Positions 9,443-20,879 of a DNA stretch of 64,000 bases are shown here, in pieces (position 1 is the first letter of the stretch; the number at the start of each line of letters is the position of its first letter). The position numbers and the translations under genes are program-made. Under the pieces are notes generated by a model, which did not search any database, had not been told where the DNA came from, and saw only the letters and a list, made by a program, of their open reading frames with translations. This DNA is from Hypericum androsaemum (lineage: Eukaryota > Streptophyta > Magnoliopsida > Malpighiales > Hypericaceae). Where the stretch lies: positions 12,398,475 to 12,462,474 of the forward strand of contig OZ023197.1 in assembly GCA_963995505.1 (NCBI GenBank), given 5' to 3'.

Positions 9443-12146
9443 ATGGCGGGGCACACAAAATTTCTCTCCTTGTTACTATTTCTCTGCACTATTTCCTTTA
9501 CCTTAGGTAAGCTCAAATACACCAAGACCGTACAATAATTGTTTAAATTTCTAATTGGATTAGAACTGTATTTTCTATTGTATGGTATGTTTGCTTGTCT
9601 CATATATATGAGGATAGATGATAGGATATTTTGTTTGGTCATTCCTTATATCTATCTATTCTATACATGGGGTCGTCAATCGTCACGGTCTCGTTAATTT
9701 AGCTCTTTTGACAAAATCATGTATACTACGAATGTCCTGTTACCCTCTATTTCTCTTAACATATTTATTTTTCTTATGATTTTTACGATGGTCGACGCAG
9801 GGGGTCGTTACATTCCAACCTTAGACCTTGTTTTTGAGGAAGTTCCAACCTCAGATCTGATTAGCACAAGTCTTGAACAAAGCGTTGGTAAGAAGAAATT
9901 GTTTGTTTTTGGAGACTCGTATGTCGACACGGGAAATGCATGGCCTGGTGTTGGAGCTTGGAAAGTACCTTATGGTACAACTTTCCCCGGTCATCCTACT
10001 GGTCGATCTTCGGATGGTCGTGTCTTGACGGATTATTTAGGTATAAAAGTACATTACTTTCTCTTTCTAACCCATCTAATACAACTTTTACGGTTTTTAT
10101 GAGATTATCTTTCTTCTCCGAGTTCTTTATGTTTAATTGTTTTGAAGAAAAAATTGAGTTGTAAATCATAAGTGGTCCAGAATTATAGAATTTAACATTA
10201 AGTTTGATATAAATTATACCAAGGAATTTATATTTTTTAATTATAATTGAAACTTCAAACTAAATATTTGTTGTTATCCTAAAAAAACACAAAAGTTACT
10301 TCCAACGAATTTTCGATCCATACAACAATTTTGTTAAATTAAGCAATCTAAAAACATGACTATCACAATCCAAAAGAAACAAGTTGCAAAGGCAGTATTT
10401 TACTTGATCTCCAAACTATGCCATATTACTTGCAAAATTTTTTTTTTAATGATACCACTCAATATCTGGACATCTACTGAACCAACTAATTCATGTTTCA
10501 TTAATGGTGTGTTCCCAATTTTTCGAATTTCAGATATCTTATTTAATTTATAATGACTCTCTCACCAACTTACGTGCTTTTCTATTAATTTTTTTCGAAT
10601 GCAGCTTCGTTTCTGGGTATAGATACTCCGCTATCTTGGTACTACAGAAATGGTACAGATAAAATACAATGGGAGAGTGGCATGAACTTTGCTCTTGGAG
10701 GGTCCGGAGTGTTTGATACAGCAGCAACCACTCAAAATTTGTCAGTTCGGGTGGGAAGGTTCAAAGAGCTAATCGACCAAAATAGCTTCACCAAATCCGA
10801 CCTCGAGTCCTCTGTTGCCTTTGTGTATATATCCCGCGGGGATTATGCTGAGTATTTGAATAAAAATCACTCCATGGAGGTTAGATTTTTCTATAATAAT
10901 ATTTCTTGTGAATAGTGTTTTTATGGTTTATACTAGTCGGTATGCGAACATTCAATTGGCTGGCTAATCTCGGTTTGAGTCGGGTAAAACTTGTAAAATA
11001 TGACAAAACTCTCCCAACAAATATTTATCGTTTACGCATTTTTAATTACACAAACTCAAAACTTGTTAATTAATTAAGTTAGAACTTCTTGTTGGTTGGT
11101 TAGATGCATGCATTGGTTATTGACATGATTCATCTTCTCTTTAATGAAACTATAACAACTTTAATATTCGGACACCCACTGAACTAACCAATCAAGTTTA
11201 AAGTCGGGTAGAACAACCTTTGAATGAGTGTAAAGTTTTCCTAATAAGTATTTAACACTGCTATATTTCTATTAGTTCGAACTCGAGACCTCTTAATTAA
11301 GCTATAAACATTAGTTTGTTGGTCAGATGCATGAATTGATTATTAACAATGCTTAATCTTCTGTCTAATGAAACTATAGGAACTCGAGAGCTACATTCCG
11401 ACCGTCATTAAAGAACTATCTGCAGATTTGCAAAATTTGCACGATCTGGGAGTACCAAAAGTGGCGGTATCCTTGTTGGCCCCAATTGGATGCACACCTC
11501 AATATGCGAACCACACTACTTGCCCTAATTACCCACAAAACTGTGACCAAGTTTTCAATTCCATCGTCAAGAAACACAACGAGTATTTGAAGAACGTCGT
11601 GGAAAAACTGAACAAATGTGCCAATGAACAAGCTTTCGTGCTCATTGACATGTACACCGCCTTCGTGTCGGCCATGGACCAGCATGCTAAAATAATAGGT
11701 AAATATGTTTATAATTCTCGTTGCAATTTTTTTTTTCTTTCATCGAATTTAACGTCTTTTTGACCAAGCACTATAATCATTATATTTTCTATTTTCTTTG
11801 ATAATTGGTTGCTCCTTTATCTAATGCATTGAATATACTCTAGATAGTTATGAGGGAAAGAGTTGATTTTATATGTATGTTCCATTCAAATAATTATTGC
11901 TATTTTTCTAAAAATGATTTTCTAACTATTGTTGCAGAAAATACCAAATACCAAAATCCGACTACCGCGTGTTGCAAAGGGGAGCAAGTAAGGGCGTGCG
12001 GGAAACTTGACGCCGCAGGCAACAAGTTGTACACAGTGTGCGACCATCCCGAGCTGTCGTTCTTCTGGGACGATTTTAATCCCTCGCAACATGGATGGAG
12101 CCTCGTCTTTTCAGCTCTGGGGGACTCTCTTAATCAACTGTTATAA
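9443..12146 (+). CDS. GDSL esterase/lipase-like protein copy 3, Asn and His of SGNH replaced
   Basis: Exons 9443-9506, 9801-10040, 10605-10879, 11380-11698 and 11938-12146 give 368 residues. The signal peptide MAGHTKFLSLLLFLC is followed by an extra ~19 residues (LDLVFEEVPTSDLISTSLE) not present in the paralogues. Block I is FVFGDSYVDTGN with Ser61 intact. Block II is FALGGSGVFD. In block III the expected GND is RGD, so the oxyanion-hole Asn is Gly180. In block V, DxxH reads DDFN (residues 344-347), so His is Asn. The frame and splice sites are intact. An alternative ATG at 9719, inside intron 1 and in frame with exon 2, would give another hydrophobic leader. A retroposon has inserted at the stop codon, but its target duplication preserved the coding end. 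Confidence 0.9.
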
Positions 12147-12156
12147 GGTGTAATTA

Positions 12157-12341
12157 TATTTGTAATATGCAGCGGAAAAGGAGTATGTACTCGCGGTGCT
12201 AGCGACGGTACTCTTTTCCTGATACAGTTTTTTCTCATTGAATTTTGCCGTATCAGAGTTTTGAAGAGACTCGCGGCTGCGATAACACGAGTTCTCCTTC
12301 TGCCTTAATAATGATATAATAAAATTTTAACTTATTAAAAA
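12157..12341 (+). mobile_element. Hairpin-rich non-autonomous retroposon inserted at the stop codon of GDSL copy 3
   Basis: A perfect 21-bp duplication (12136-12156 and 12342-12362) brackets the insert. It contains the last codons CTG TTA TAA of GDSL copy 3, and the insert ends in an A-tract, as target-primed retroposition predicts. The interior has two clear inverted repeats: GGAAAAGGAGTA (12174-12185) with TACTCTTTTCC (12209-12219), and CTGATAC (12219-12225) with GTATCAG (12250-12256). A weaker third stem lies near 12266-12297. I see no tRNA-like A/B boxes, so it is not an ordinary tRNA SINE. Its source RNA is unknown to me. Confidence 0.8.
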
Positions 12342-12362
12342 AACTGTTATAAGGTGTAATTA

Positions 12363-13216
12363 GTTGACCGATGGGCCAGGTGACCCGGAATTAAAAGGCA
12401 CCGAAGGAAAAGAAGTGTTTATTTTTTCTGTTGACATCAGATTACCATTTAAACGAGAATTCATAATTCATGGTAACTATAAAATCAAAACCTCCGCTCT
12501 ATTATATCGTTAGAGCAAGTGCTAGATTAATTCAAATGTTCATAAAATCCAAGAAGTGTTATCCGCTCGTTGGAAGTTTGGATAGATGAATTTGGGTACC
12601 AACCAAAGGCCATAGAGTACGTACATGGTTAATGGAAGCACCTTTCCTGTACTTGCAGTACTCCCAGTTTGTTCATTTACTACTCGCCAAATGAATGTCC
12701 CGCCATGGAGGAAGTCCGTTTAATTCGGTTAGAGATTAATTGACTTAATAAATATTCTGTTCCATTTTTGCTATTGAGCCAGAAAAACTTAGAAACAACG
12801 AAAAAAAATAGAGAAACATATCAGGAAGATTAATATTTTTGGGAAAAAAGGAAGATTTTAATTTTGTGAATTATCTCGGTCATTTTTCTCAATTAGATTG
12901 GTTGATCGGTTGGACCGGCTACTCGGTTGAACACATTTCTACGAGTCCTTTTTAAAAAAGCATTTTGTATTCGAAACGTAATTTGACTTCTTTACACGTT
13001 ACGTGATGGCAAACGTCTGAAGTACCGGGTGGTGGGCCCAAAACCTCGAAAATTTGGAGAAACGAAACGTCGATAAATCCCCCCGAGGCCCCGACCTCAA
13101 CCACATAAGGAGAATATTTAAAAAGGAAAAATCATAATTCATAGGAAATCAGGAAAATTTCCTCTGTTTTTAAAGGGAAAGAAATCAAGGTTCTTGTGAT
13201 CTGTTTATTCGCAGAT
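12363..13216. other. Upstream region of the copper chaperone gene
   Basis: No coding sequence. The motif CACGTTACGTG (about 12995-13005) carries two ACGT cores. An AT-rich box, AATATTTAAAAAGG, lies near 13112, about 100 bases before the ATG. These are plausible promoter elements of the 13217 gene, by position only. Confidence 0.35.
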
Positions 13217-14427
13217 ATGTCTCAGGTAAACCTCTAGAAACCCTTTTCAAGGTGTTCCTCGTTTTGTCTCTGGCTTTTTTTAATGGATTTTTTTTGCTTA
13301 GGGAGGAATTGATTTGTGGGTTTTTCTGGGTTTATTGGCATCTTGAAGAAAGTTTGGGCTTTTTTCTGATTTTTGTGTAAAGTTGTTTGCTTTTTGATGT
13401 GGGGAGGGTCAACGATTGGGATGGAGAGTAATGGGTTCGTTTGGATTGGGAAATAATCTTTTCAAATCTGTGACGCCCGGGCTTGGTATTTTGTTTGGAG
13501 GATGTTAACTGTGAGTGTTTTTTTTTTGTTTCTCTGAGGCTGCATTATGTGCCTGGTTGATCTGGTAATTTGTTTTGGGACTTAATGATGTTGAGTTGAA
13601 AGGAGGGATTGTTTCGTGTACCGGATGTCGGTGTTCGATGTTGTTTATTGCTGGCTCGGGGATAATGGTTCGTCGTTTGTATTGCAGACTGTGGTTCTCA
13701 AGGTTGGCATGTCCTGTGAAGGATGTGTGGGAGCTGTGAAGAGGGTTTTGGGGAAAATGGAAGGTGAGTAGCCGCTCTCTGTTCATCTCGAGCATCTAGC
13801 CTATCTCGTCACCTGGGTGAAATTGTTGTTCTTCTTATGATCTTATATGTAGATGCTTGTTCTTATTTGCCACGCTGATGCAGACGGAATGCATGGTTCG
13901 TTTGCTTTACATGCTTTGAAGGGCTTTCGTTAGTTTTTCGAAAAGGGTTTTCTGTCCAGTGCTGTGGTTCTGTTTGCGAGAAAGCTCGTCCTTCAATCCA
14001 TCAGCTAGAGAGGGTTGTTCCTATGAATTAATTTGGATCAATCATTGTGCTCTCGGGATGTTCTCAACCAACATTGTTTTCTTTAGTTAGCTCTGAAGCA
14101 TGGCTGAGTAGACGGTTCAATATGTTTGCTGTTGCATTGATCTAAGCTAGTTTCATATTTGACTCTACATGCCTTAATTGTTGTGGCTTACCGCCTTCCA
14201 GCTTCATGCTTCCTCAGTTAATCTAAAATTTCTTCTTGTTTGCAGGTGTTGAAACGTATGACATTGATTTGAAGGAGCAAAAAGTGACCGTGAAAGGCAG
14301 CGTCCAACCGGATGCTGTCCTCCAGACCGTCTCAAAGACCGGGAAGAAGACCACCTTCTGGGAAGAGGCGGCGGCGCCGCCAGCTGAACCAGAATCCAAG
14401 CCTGCTGAAACTGTTGCTGCTGCTTGA
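13217..14427 (+). CDS. CCH: Copper chaperone, ATX1/CCH-like heavy-metal-associated protein
   Basis: Three exons (13217-13225, 13688-13763, 14246-14427) encode 88 residues. The nine-base first exon (Met-Ser-Gln) is typical of this family. The protein is one HMA domain with metal-binding site GMSCEGC (residues 10-16), followed by an Ala/Pro/Glu/Lys-rich tail ([21 protein letters not shown] region). Plant CCH proteins differ from ATX1 by such a C-terminal extension. Known members carry Cu(I) in the cytosol to P-type ATPases such as RAN1. The gene stands between GDSL copies 3 and 4 and is unrelated to them, so it interrupts the array. CCH fits better than a HIPP because there is no C-terminal CaaX box. 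Confidence 0.92.
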
Positions 14428-14639
14428 TCTCACTGTCATGGCAGAAGCTGTTTATGAATATTGTGTAAACTTTGTATAATTCGTATCTGCCATTGCTGCA
14501 GTTACTACCTGGTTTTAAGCTGTCATGCTGCCCTAGGATGTTTCTATAAGATTGTCTAAAGTACTTGTTAGAGTTTATGGAAGTGCTCATTTGCAATAAT
14601 GTGACAAAGTTAGTTGAAGTGAACTTAGTACAACCGAGG

Positions 14640-15140
14640 GTTATTCTAACTTAATTAGGCCATATTTAATTCGAATTTGGATTAATTGGTAAGTGGGTCG
14701 GATACGGTATAAACCAAAATACATATGTTTGGTGGATCTATTGGAAGCTAGATAGCTCGGTCGATGGATCTTCCTATTTAGGAGTGAGCATTCGTTGTAT
14801 CCAACTAACAAGACATGGACGAGAGTCTCATAACATGAACACCAAGATAAACAGGAGCCACCTTTAAAACTGTCCGGGGCGGTATAAAATCTAAATATCA
14901 GACACTTGGCAGTTCGGTAAACAACATTGAACTGAACGAAATCGATGATTGCTTAGATTAATTGTCTTATCTACGGAGTATCGAATCTAGATTAGTTGGT
15001 CAAATATGGATTAGTCGATTAAATAGATGTTCGGTCTTATCGAACCTGGATATCGAATCTAGATTAGTCAACCAAACATGAATACTAAATTTGGATTAGT
15101 CGATTTAGTGGATGTTCGGATATTATTTGTATCAACAAAG
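14640..15140. repeat. Cluster of degenerate dispersed repeats with the core GATTAGTCGATTTAGTGGA
   Basis: Several diverged copies of a motif like GAATCTAGATTAGTCG...GATGTTCGGATA...ATAAACCAAA occur here, near 14675, 14990, 15060 and 15095. The same motif recurs near 19920, 22735 and 32920. They look like pieces of a short interspersed element, but no target duplications were found, so the borders are vague. Confidence 0.45.
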
Positions 15141-15876
15141 AAAAATTAACCTTGGCTAGTCACACACTAGTGAGAGAATTTGTCTTTGTGTATGCTCATC
15201 TTTTTTACACCAAACCTCAACTTTCAGAATTTTTTTTCGGTTTTGCATAATCAGTTCATGAACATTTAACACTTAAAAAAGTTTAACTCAAGAATGAATT
15301 CATGTTTTTTTTTGTATTTTGGAATAATGGTAGAGTTTTTTTGGTAGAACGTCCAAGTGTTATTATCCTTAAATATCATCCTTAACCCATAAACTAAAAA
15401 ATATTTTTTTTTCTTGAAAATATGTGTTTTGTGAAAAACACGATGACCTAGCACCTCTTTTTTAATGGACAATTATAACCGAGGAATGGAAGAGCTGCTA
15501 TGGCTATCATGTTCCGGAAAAGGAAAATGATTGATGGGATAAACTTCTAGTATTTAGAGTTGAAAATTGTAAGTTTTAAGATAATTTTTATAATAATATA
15601 TTTTATATTTGTTTCTTATCAGTTAGACTGGAATCCTAACTAATAACAAATGTAAAACTATAATGGAGATGCTGATCATTTGTTTTCTAGTTCTTTCTGT
15701 AATTCTATGGTAGCCAGATTTCAGGAGATGGCATCTTCGTTGGTAAATTCTAACTAAATTTTTTTCGTTTTTGCCAGAAAAAAATAAACCAATTGTAATT
15801 ACTAAAATTGATCTCTATAGTACTAATTTAGGAGAAACAAATATCTAACAATTACATCAATTCTGTTTACAAATTG

Positions 15877-15888
15877 TATATATAAAAG
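15877..15888 (+). promoter_or_regulatory. TATA box of GDSL copy 4
   Basis: TATATATAAAAG lies about 90 bases before the ATG at 15975, within the block shared with copies 2 and 3 (ATCTAACAATTACAT, AATTCTGTTTACAAATTGTA). The ACTAAAATTG element some 70 bases upstream is also shared with copy 2. Confidence 0.7.
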
Positions 15889-15974
15889 AACTACTTCCAT
15901 CAGAACTTCCCGCACAATTAACACCAGCATCTCTTGAGCCAATTTTTTTGCAATTTGTTCTTTATCTTAAAATA

Positions 15975-18295
15975 ATGGCGGGGCACACAAAATCCCTTTC
16001 CTTGTTAATATTATTTTGCATGATTTCTTTTACCATAGGTCAGCTAAGCCTTTTGCTGCCCTTACATCTTTACTACTAAATAATTAACTTCTTAGAATAT
16101 ATGACGACAATGTTTATTTTCTTATTTTTTTTAATGATTGTGAATATAGGAGGACGTTATATTGCACAATCAGATCCAAGTAAGAAGAAATTGTTTCTGT
16201 TTGGAGACTCGTACCTTGACACGGGAAATGGAATGCATGGAAAAGGAGCTTGGAATAAACCTTATGGTACAACTTTTCCGGGTCAACCAACGGGCCGATT
16301 CTCTGATGGACTTTGCTTGACCGATTATTTAGGTACAAACACAATCACTTCCTCTCTCTAACTGTCTAATACAAAAAAAATTTAATGTAAATTTTTATAC
16401 AAATATTACACCTACGAAAATTTGAACCATTGACCTCCGTCAAATCATATTACAATCTCTTTTCATTTTCATGTTTTTATGCATATGATTATTTGATCTA
16501 GTATGTAATATCCCTTGCGAATTTTTTCCATTGCAGCGTCGTTTTTGGGTACAGATTCTCCAGTACCATATATGCAGAAAGACAATTTTGATAAAATGAA
16601 ATGGCAAAGTGGCATGAACTTTGCTTTTGGTGGGGCCGGCGTGTTTTACACAAAATATATGCCGTATTATTTGTCGGTCCAAATAAGCTATCTTAAACAG
16701 CTTATCGACCAAAATATTTATACCTCTACCGACCTTGAGTCCTCTGTTGCCTTTGTCCACGTTTCGGGCAACGATTATGCATATTATTTGATGACTCACA
16801 CTGAAGAGGTTAGTAATTTCAGTTTTTATATAGTAATGGCATGTAACTAACGGAAATTTGTTCAACTAAAAAAAATTGAATTCAAATTTACGAATGAAAA
16901 AGAAACGAACTAGTTATCCCATAAATAGGATATTTGACTTTAAGATTAAGAGGCATCAAAACATATATATTTTTAGAAATTCAGACAAAGCGACACTCTT
17001 TTCAAATTAATGAAACATAATAAACTTCATTGATAATTAATTACATTAATGTTTTCATTTACAATAACGATTTATAAAAAAATTACTCTAATGTAGAAAC
17101 GGAATTCAACACACATACTCTTTTAGTAGTCCAAAATTAACACTATCTTTGAGTTTTAGAAAATTACTGCTAACATCAACTTCTCTTTGACTACAAGTAT
17201 AGCATCCTTAGGTAGCTTATCATTTTTTATAAGTGAAATTTGTTTATGAATAAGTATTATATACAACCTTCGAGTGTAGAATCTCACTGTTAGGTAGCTT
17301 ATTATTACTTATTGAGATTAATTAATTTTTTTATGAAATGGTAGGAAATTGTGAGCTACATGCCAACCGTCATTAAACAACTATCGGAGGATCTGCAGAA
17401 TCTACACGATCTGGGAGTATCAAAAGTATTAGTCTCCATGATGCCCCCGGCCGGATGCTCCCCTCAAAACGCTAACAAATCTTCGAATTACCCAGAAAAT
17501 TGTAACCAAGTTGTCAACTCCGACGTCCAGAAACACAACCAATTGTTGAAGGAAGCTGTGGAAAAACTAAACAATGGCTCCCAGAAGTCAGCTTTCGTAG
17601 TCGTTGACATGTACGATGCCTTCTTATCAGCCATGGACCAACATGCTAAAACCATAGGTAGTTTGACTATTTATTTTCTTCTTTTTGGAACAATAAGAGC
17701 TTTAATGATTCCATAACATTGCATTTAAAAAGAAGTTAGATAGGCACACATGGAATTTTTTTCTGTTGTCACTAGTCTTTTATAAGTTATTATTGTTTGG
17801 TCAATGTAGCCAATTTCGACCAAAAATTTCACCGGATAAGATAATTTTGAAAATGTGAAATTTCCAAACATCGTAAACTTATCTCCCCATTTAAGTCGGC
17901 CATTCTTCTGGACGAGACAAGATTATATTTGACAGAAATAAATCAAGTTTCAAAGATGAAATTCTCGAGGATTGAAAATCATACAAAAAAAAGTTTATGT
18001 AATTTTTTTTATAATTCCAAGTTTATTCAATTGTTGCATACCCTTTCTCATATTTGACAAAGATGAGTTTCTTAAAATTGTTACAGAAAATCCACAGTAC
18101 AAGAATCCAACAATTGAGTGTTGCAAAGGTGCGGATCCGACATCTTGTGGGAGCTCGGACAAGGAAGGAAATCCGATGTACACGGTGTGTGACCATCCCG
18201 AGTTGTCATTCTTTTGGGACATGGCTCATCCCTCACAACATGGTTGGACCTATGTGTATTCCGCTCTAGGAGATTCTCTTAATCAACTCTTGTAA
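15975..18295 (+). CDS. GDSL esterase/lipase copy 4, active site intact
   Basis: Exons 15975-16038, 16150-16332, 16537-16808, 17345-17657 and 18087-18295 give 346 residues. Residues 1-22 (MAGHTKSLSLLILFC...) are a signal peptide. Block I is FLFGDSYLDTGN with Ser42. Block II is FAFGGAGVFY, block III VSGNDY, and block V FWDMAH with Asp322 and His325. It is the only member here with both a complete gene model and all four SGNH residues, so it is the best candidate for a working secreted esterase. The substrate cannot be inferred. As in copy 3, an in-frame ATG in intron 1 (16101) could give an alternative hydrophobic leader. Confidence 0.93.
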
Positions 18296-18763
18296 GATGT
18301 AACTCATCTCCTGAAATGGGGTCGATAATACGAGTAATTTTATGATGGTCATTCTATACCAAGTGATTGTATTGATACCATTGATCAGTCAATAAAAAAG
18401 AGAAAATATCATGTAGAGGTCTTCATAAAATTTTTACTCGATAAAATAATAATAATTAGATATGTCAAATCATATTTGTCGGAGAGATCATTATAAAGAA
18501 ATTTTTGATAATCCTTCTTTAATAGCCTTAAAGATTAAAAGAGATAACAGCAATTAAAAAAAATTATGGTATTTTGTATTATTCGGCCTAGTGAGTGTCC
18601 ATATATCATTTAAAAAAATATTTTGTGTGAAAACTATGTACTGCTTCAACTACTAGGAGGTTCAATTAATCTCACAGAGTACAATCAAATATCGGTATAT
18701 TACCGCAGCAATCCTGCATTGTTAAGATAATTAATAACGAATAAAAGAATCAAGTGTAAATCT

Positions 18764-20879
18764 TCAATAATACTCTACCGAGTTATTGTTACTTGTGGTG
18801 GCCTCAACAATTTTTCGGCATGTGAATTTGGGTGGAATATGGGGAGGTGTTTTACATCTGAGTAGTGCCCAATTGATACCATCAAAAAATTTATGGTGTT
18901 TAATTGCGGTCGCCCCCATGGTTGAGCCCAATCTCCTAGCCGGGTCCTTGACGAGGAGCCGCCCGATCAAGTCCTTTGCGGACCCGGGCACGTAAGGTTC
19001 TTTGGAGAACTCGAGTGCCCGGGCCACAACATTGGCAAGTGTGAGTTCATGGTCAAACCCTTTGAAGGGGGTTACACCATAGAACATTTCAAATATGAAA
19101 ATACCTAAGGTCCACCAATCCACGGGACTCCCGTGTCCTTCACCGGAGATTATCTCCGGCGCAAGGTACTCGTGAGTCCCGACAAAGGACATCGAACGAA
19201 CATCAACTGGCTCCGCCACGATTTCGACCGCCCCGCGATGACGGTTAGACTTCCTCCTCCTCCGGCGCCGGGGGTGGAAGCAAGAGACACGTGGCACCAT
19301 ACAATCGGGCATCATGCACGGTGACGTGGAGGATTGCGTGGCACGGTTGGCTGGGGAATCATTCACTGTTTCCGAGCTGATTGGCGTGTTGTGCTGGGTC
19401 ATGATCTGAGCCGTTGATGATGAGTTATCATCTTTTAAGGAGAGATCGAAATCTGTGAGCATGATGTGGCCGTCGGATCTTACGAGTACATTTTCGGGCT
19501 TGAGGTCGCGATATATAATTCCCATCATATGAAGGTACTCAAGGGTTGCCACTACTTCTGACGCGTAGAACCTGTAATTAATCAAAATTAAAGTTAGATT
19601 AGTCAGTTTAATAAATATTTAAATATTTGTCCGTTTGTTGGTTTCAAAAGCTGAAGTTAAGCTCAAAAAGCAAAGGAAAAAGATCGTACTCGCCCAATTA
19701 GGTATAGTAAAAGCAAGATTCTTCTTGTTTGTTCAAAATCATTGATGAGTGGAAGTTTCTTGATTCAATAATTACAAGGAAAATGCTTTAGGTAAGACTA
19801 TAGCATGCCAAATATCGAGGTTGCTCCCTTTTTCATCATTAGAATGGATATGCCTCCAATTATAGTAATGTGCACGCAACGAGAGAGAAAAAAAGAGCTC
19901 CATCTATTGTTTAGTATCAAAAATAGATTAGTCGATTTATTGGATGTCTAGAAATAAAATTGTTTCAACCAAAGAAAAAATTCCATGGGCCACTATAATT
20001 ATGCTAGCTGTAATTAAGAACAATAATCTCAATTTTCAGTCCAAATTAGACCCTACCATCAATGGACAGCCATACGCAAACAGTAAACTAAGGCCCACTC
20101 ATAAATGCCTATCATTTCCCATCATGAACATGACGATGAACAATATCCTTTTAATCAATTAGTAAAATGCAAATCAAATTATGTCACGTATATATGTACA
20201 AATGTGTCACCCGCATATATAACCCCAGATTATACCAATACGTAGATTTGAAAATACTCGACTCTATAATCAACGACCAATAAAAAATAGCATACCGTAC
20301 GGCGGACTCGTCAAAACGTCTTTCGGGTTGGCGCTGCCGGAGAACGTGGAGGTCACCGCCGGGACAAAACTCCGTTAGTAGACAAGACCACTTCGGAGAG
20401 TCCAACGTTGCATACAAGGTAGGCAAGAAAGGATGATCCAACATTTCCAATATCTCCATCTCTATCTTTGCCCTAGCTTCCTTGTTCCTCGTAACCATCT
20501 CTTTTTTGTCCATGACTTTGGCAGCAAACAAGCATCCGTTCCCTCCCTTGAGCTCGACGAGATATACGCTCCCTATGTCGCCGCACCCTAACCGATGCAC
20601 GAAGCGCATGTCGGCTATGGTTAGGGTTTGGTCGGGAGAGTTGGCGCCTTGGAGTACGCGCGAACACGAGTCGCATGGAGGCGCTCGGTGGCACTTCGAG
20701 GAAGTAGGCGGCGCGCTTGGGGCCGCGCACGAGGTGCCAGCGCTCGAGCTTGTGCTATTTTTGTTAGCATCAAGCGCGATGGTGGAGGAGGTGGTGGCAG
20801 TAGTAGCAACAGTAGTAGTAGTAGACGAAAAGCTAAGATCCTCAATATCTTGAGAGAGATCTTCCACCGGTGGCTCCAT
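18764..20879 (-). CDS. PID2: AGCVIII protein kinase, PINOID2-like
   Basis: Two exons, 20296-20879 and 18764-19571 (minus strand), with a phase-2 intron between SAVR and FYASE, encode 463 residues. A Ser/Thr-rich N-terminus (1-85) precedes the kinase domain: glycine loop LGCGDIGSV, Lys121 in [11 protein letters not shown] with Asp217, DFD at 235-237 (the AGCVIII replacement of DFG), and APE at 332-334. The ~95-residue insert between DFD and APE ends in a basic cluster (six Arg followed by Lys). The insert wording ([17 protein letters not shown]) and the phrase [17 protein letters not shown] match PINOID2 (AGC3-4) as I remember it, rather than PID, WAG or D6PK. The C-terminus VEYY resembles the PDK1-docking tail. 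Relatives phosphorylate PIN auxin carriers at the plasma membrane; that role here is inferred from family. Confidence 0.9.

Noticed and set aside
12174..12256. Hammerhead ribozyme/retrozyme in the retroposon at 12157
   Set aside because: The stem-loops are present but the conserved CTGATGA and GAAA core of a hammerhead is not.
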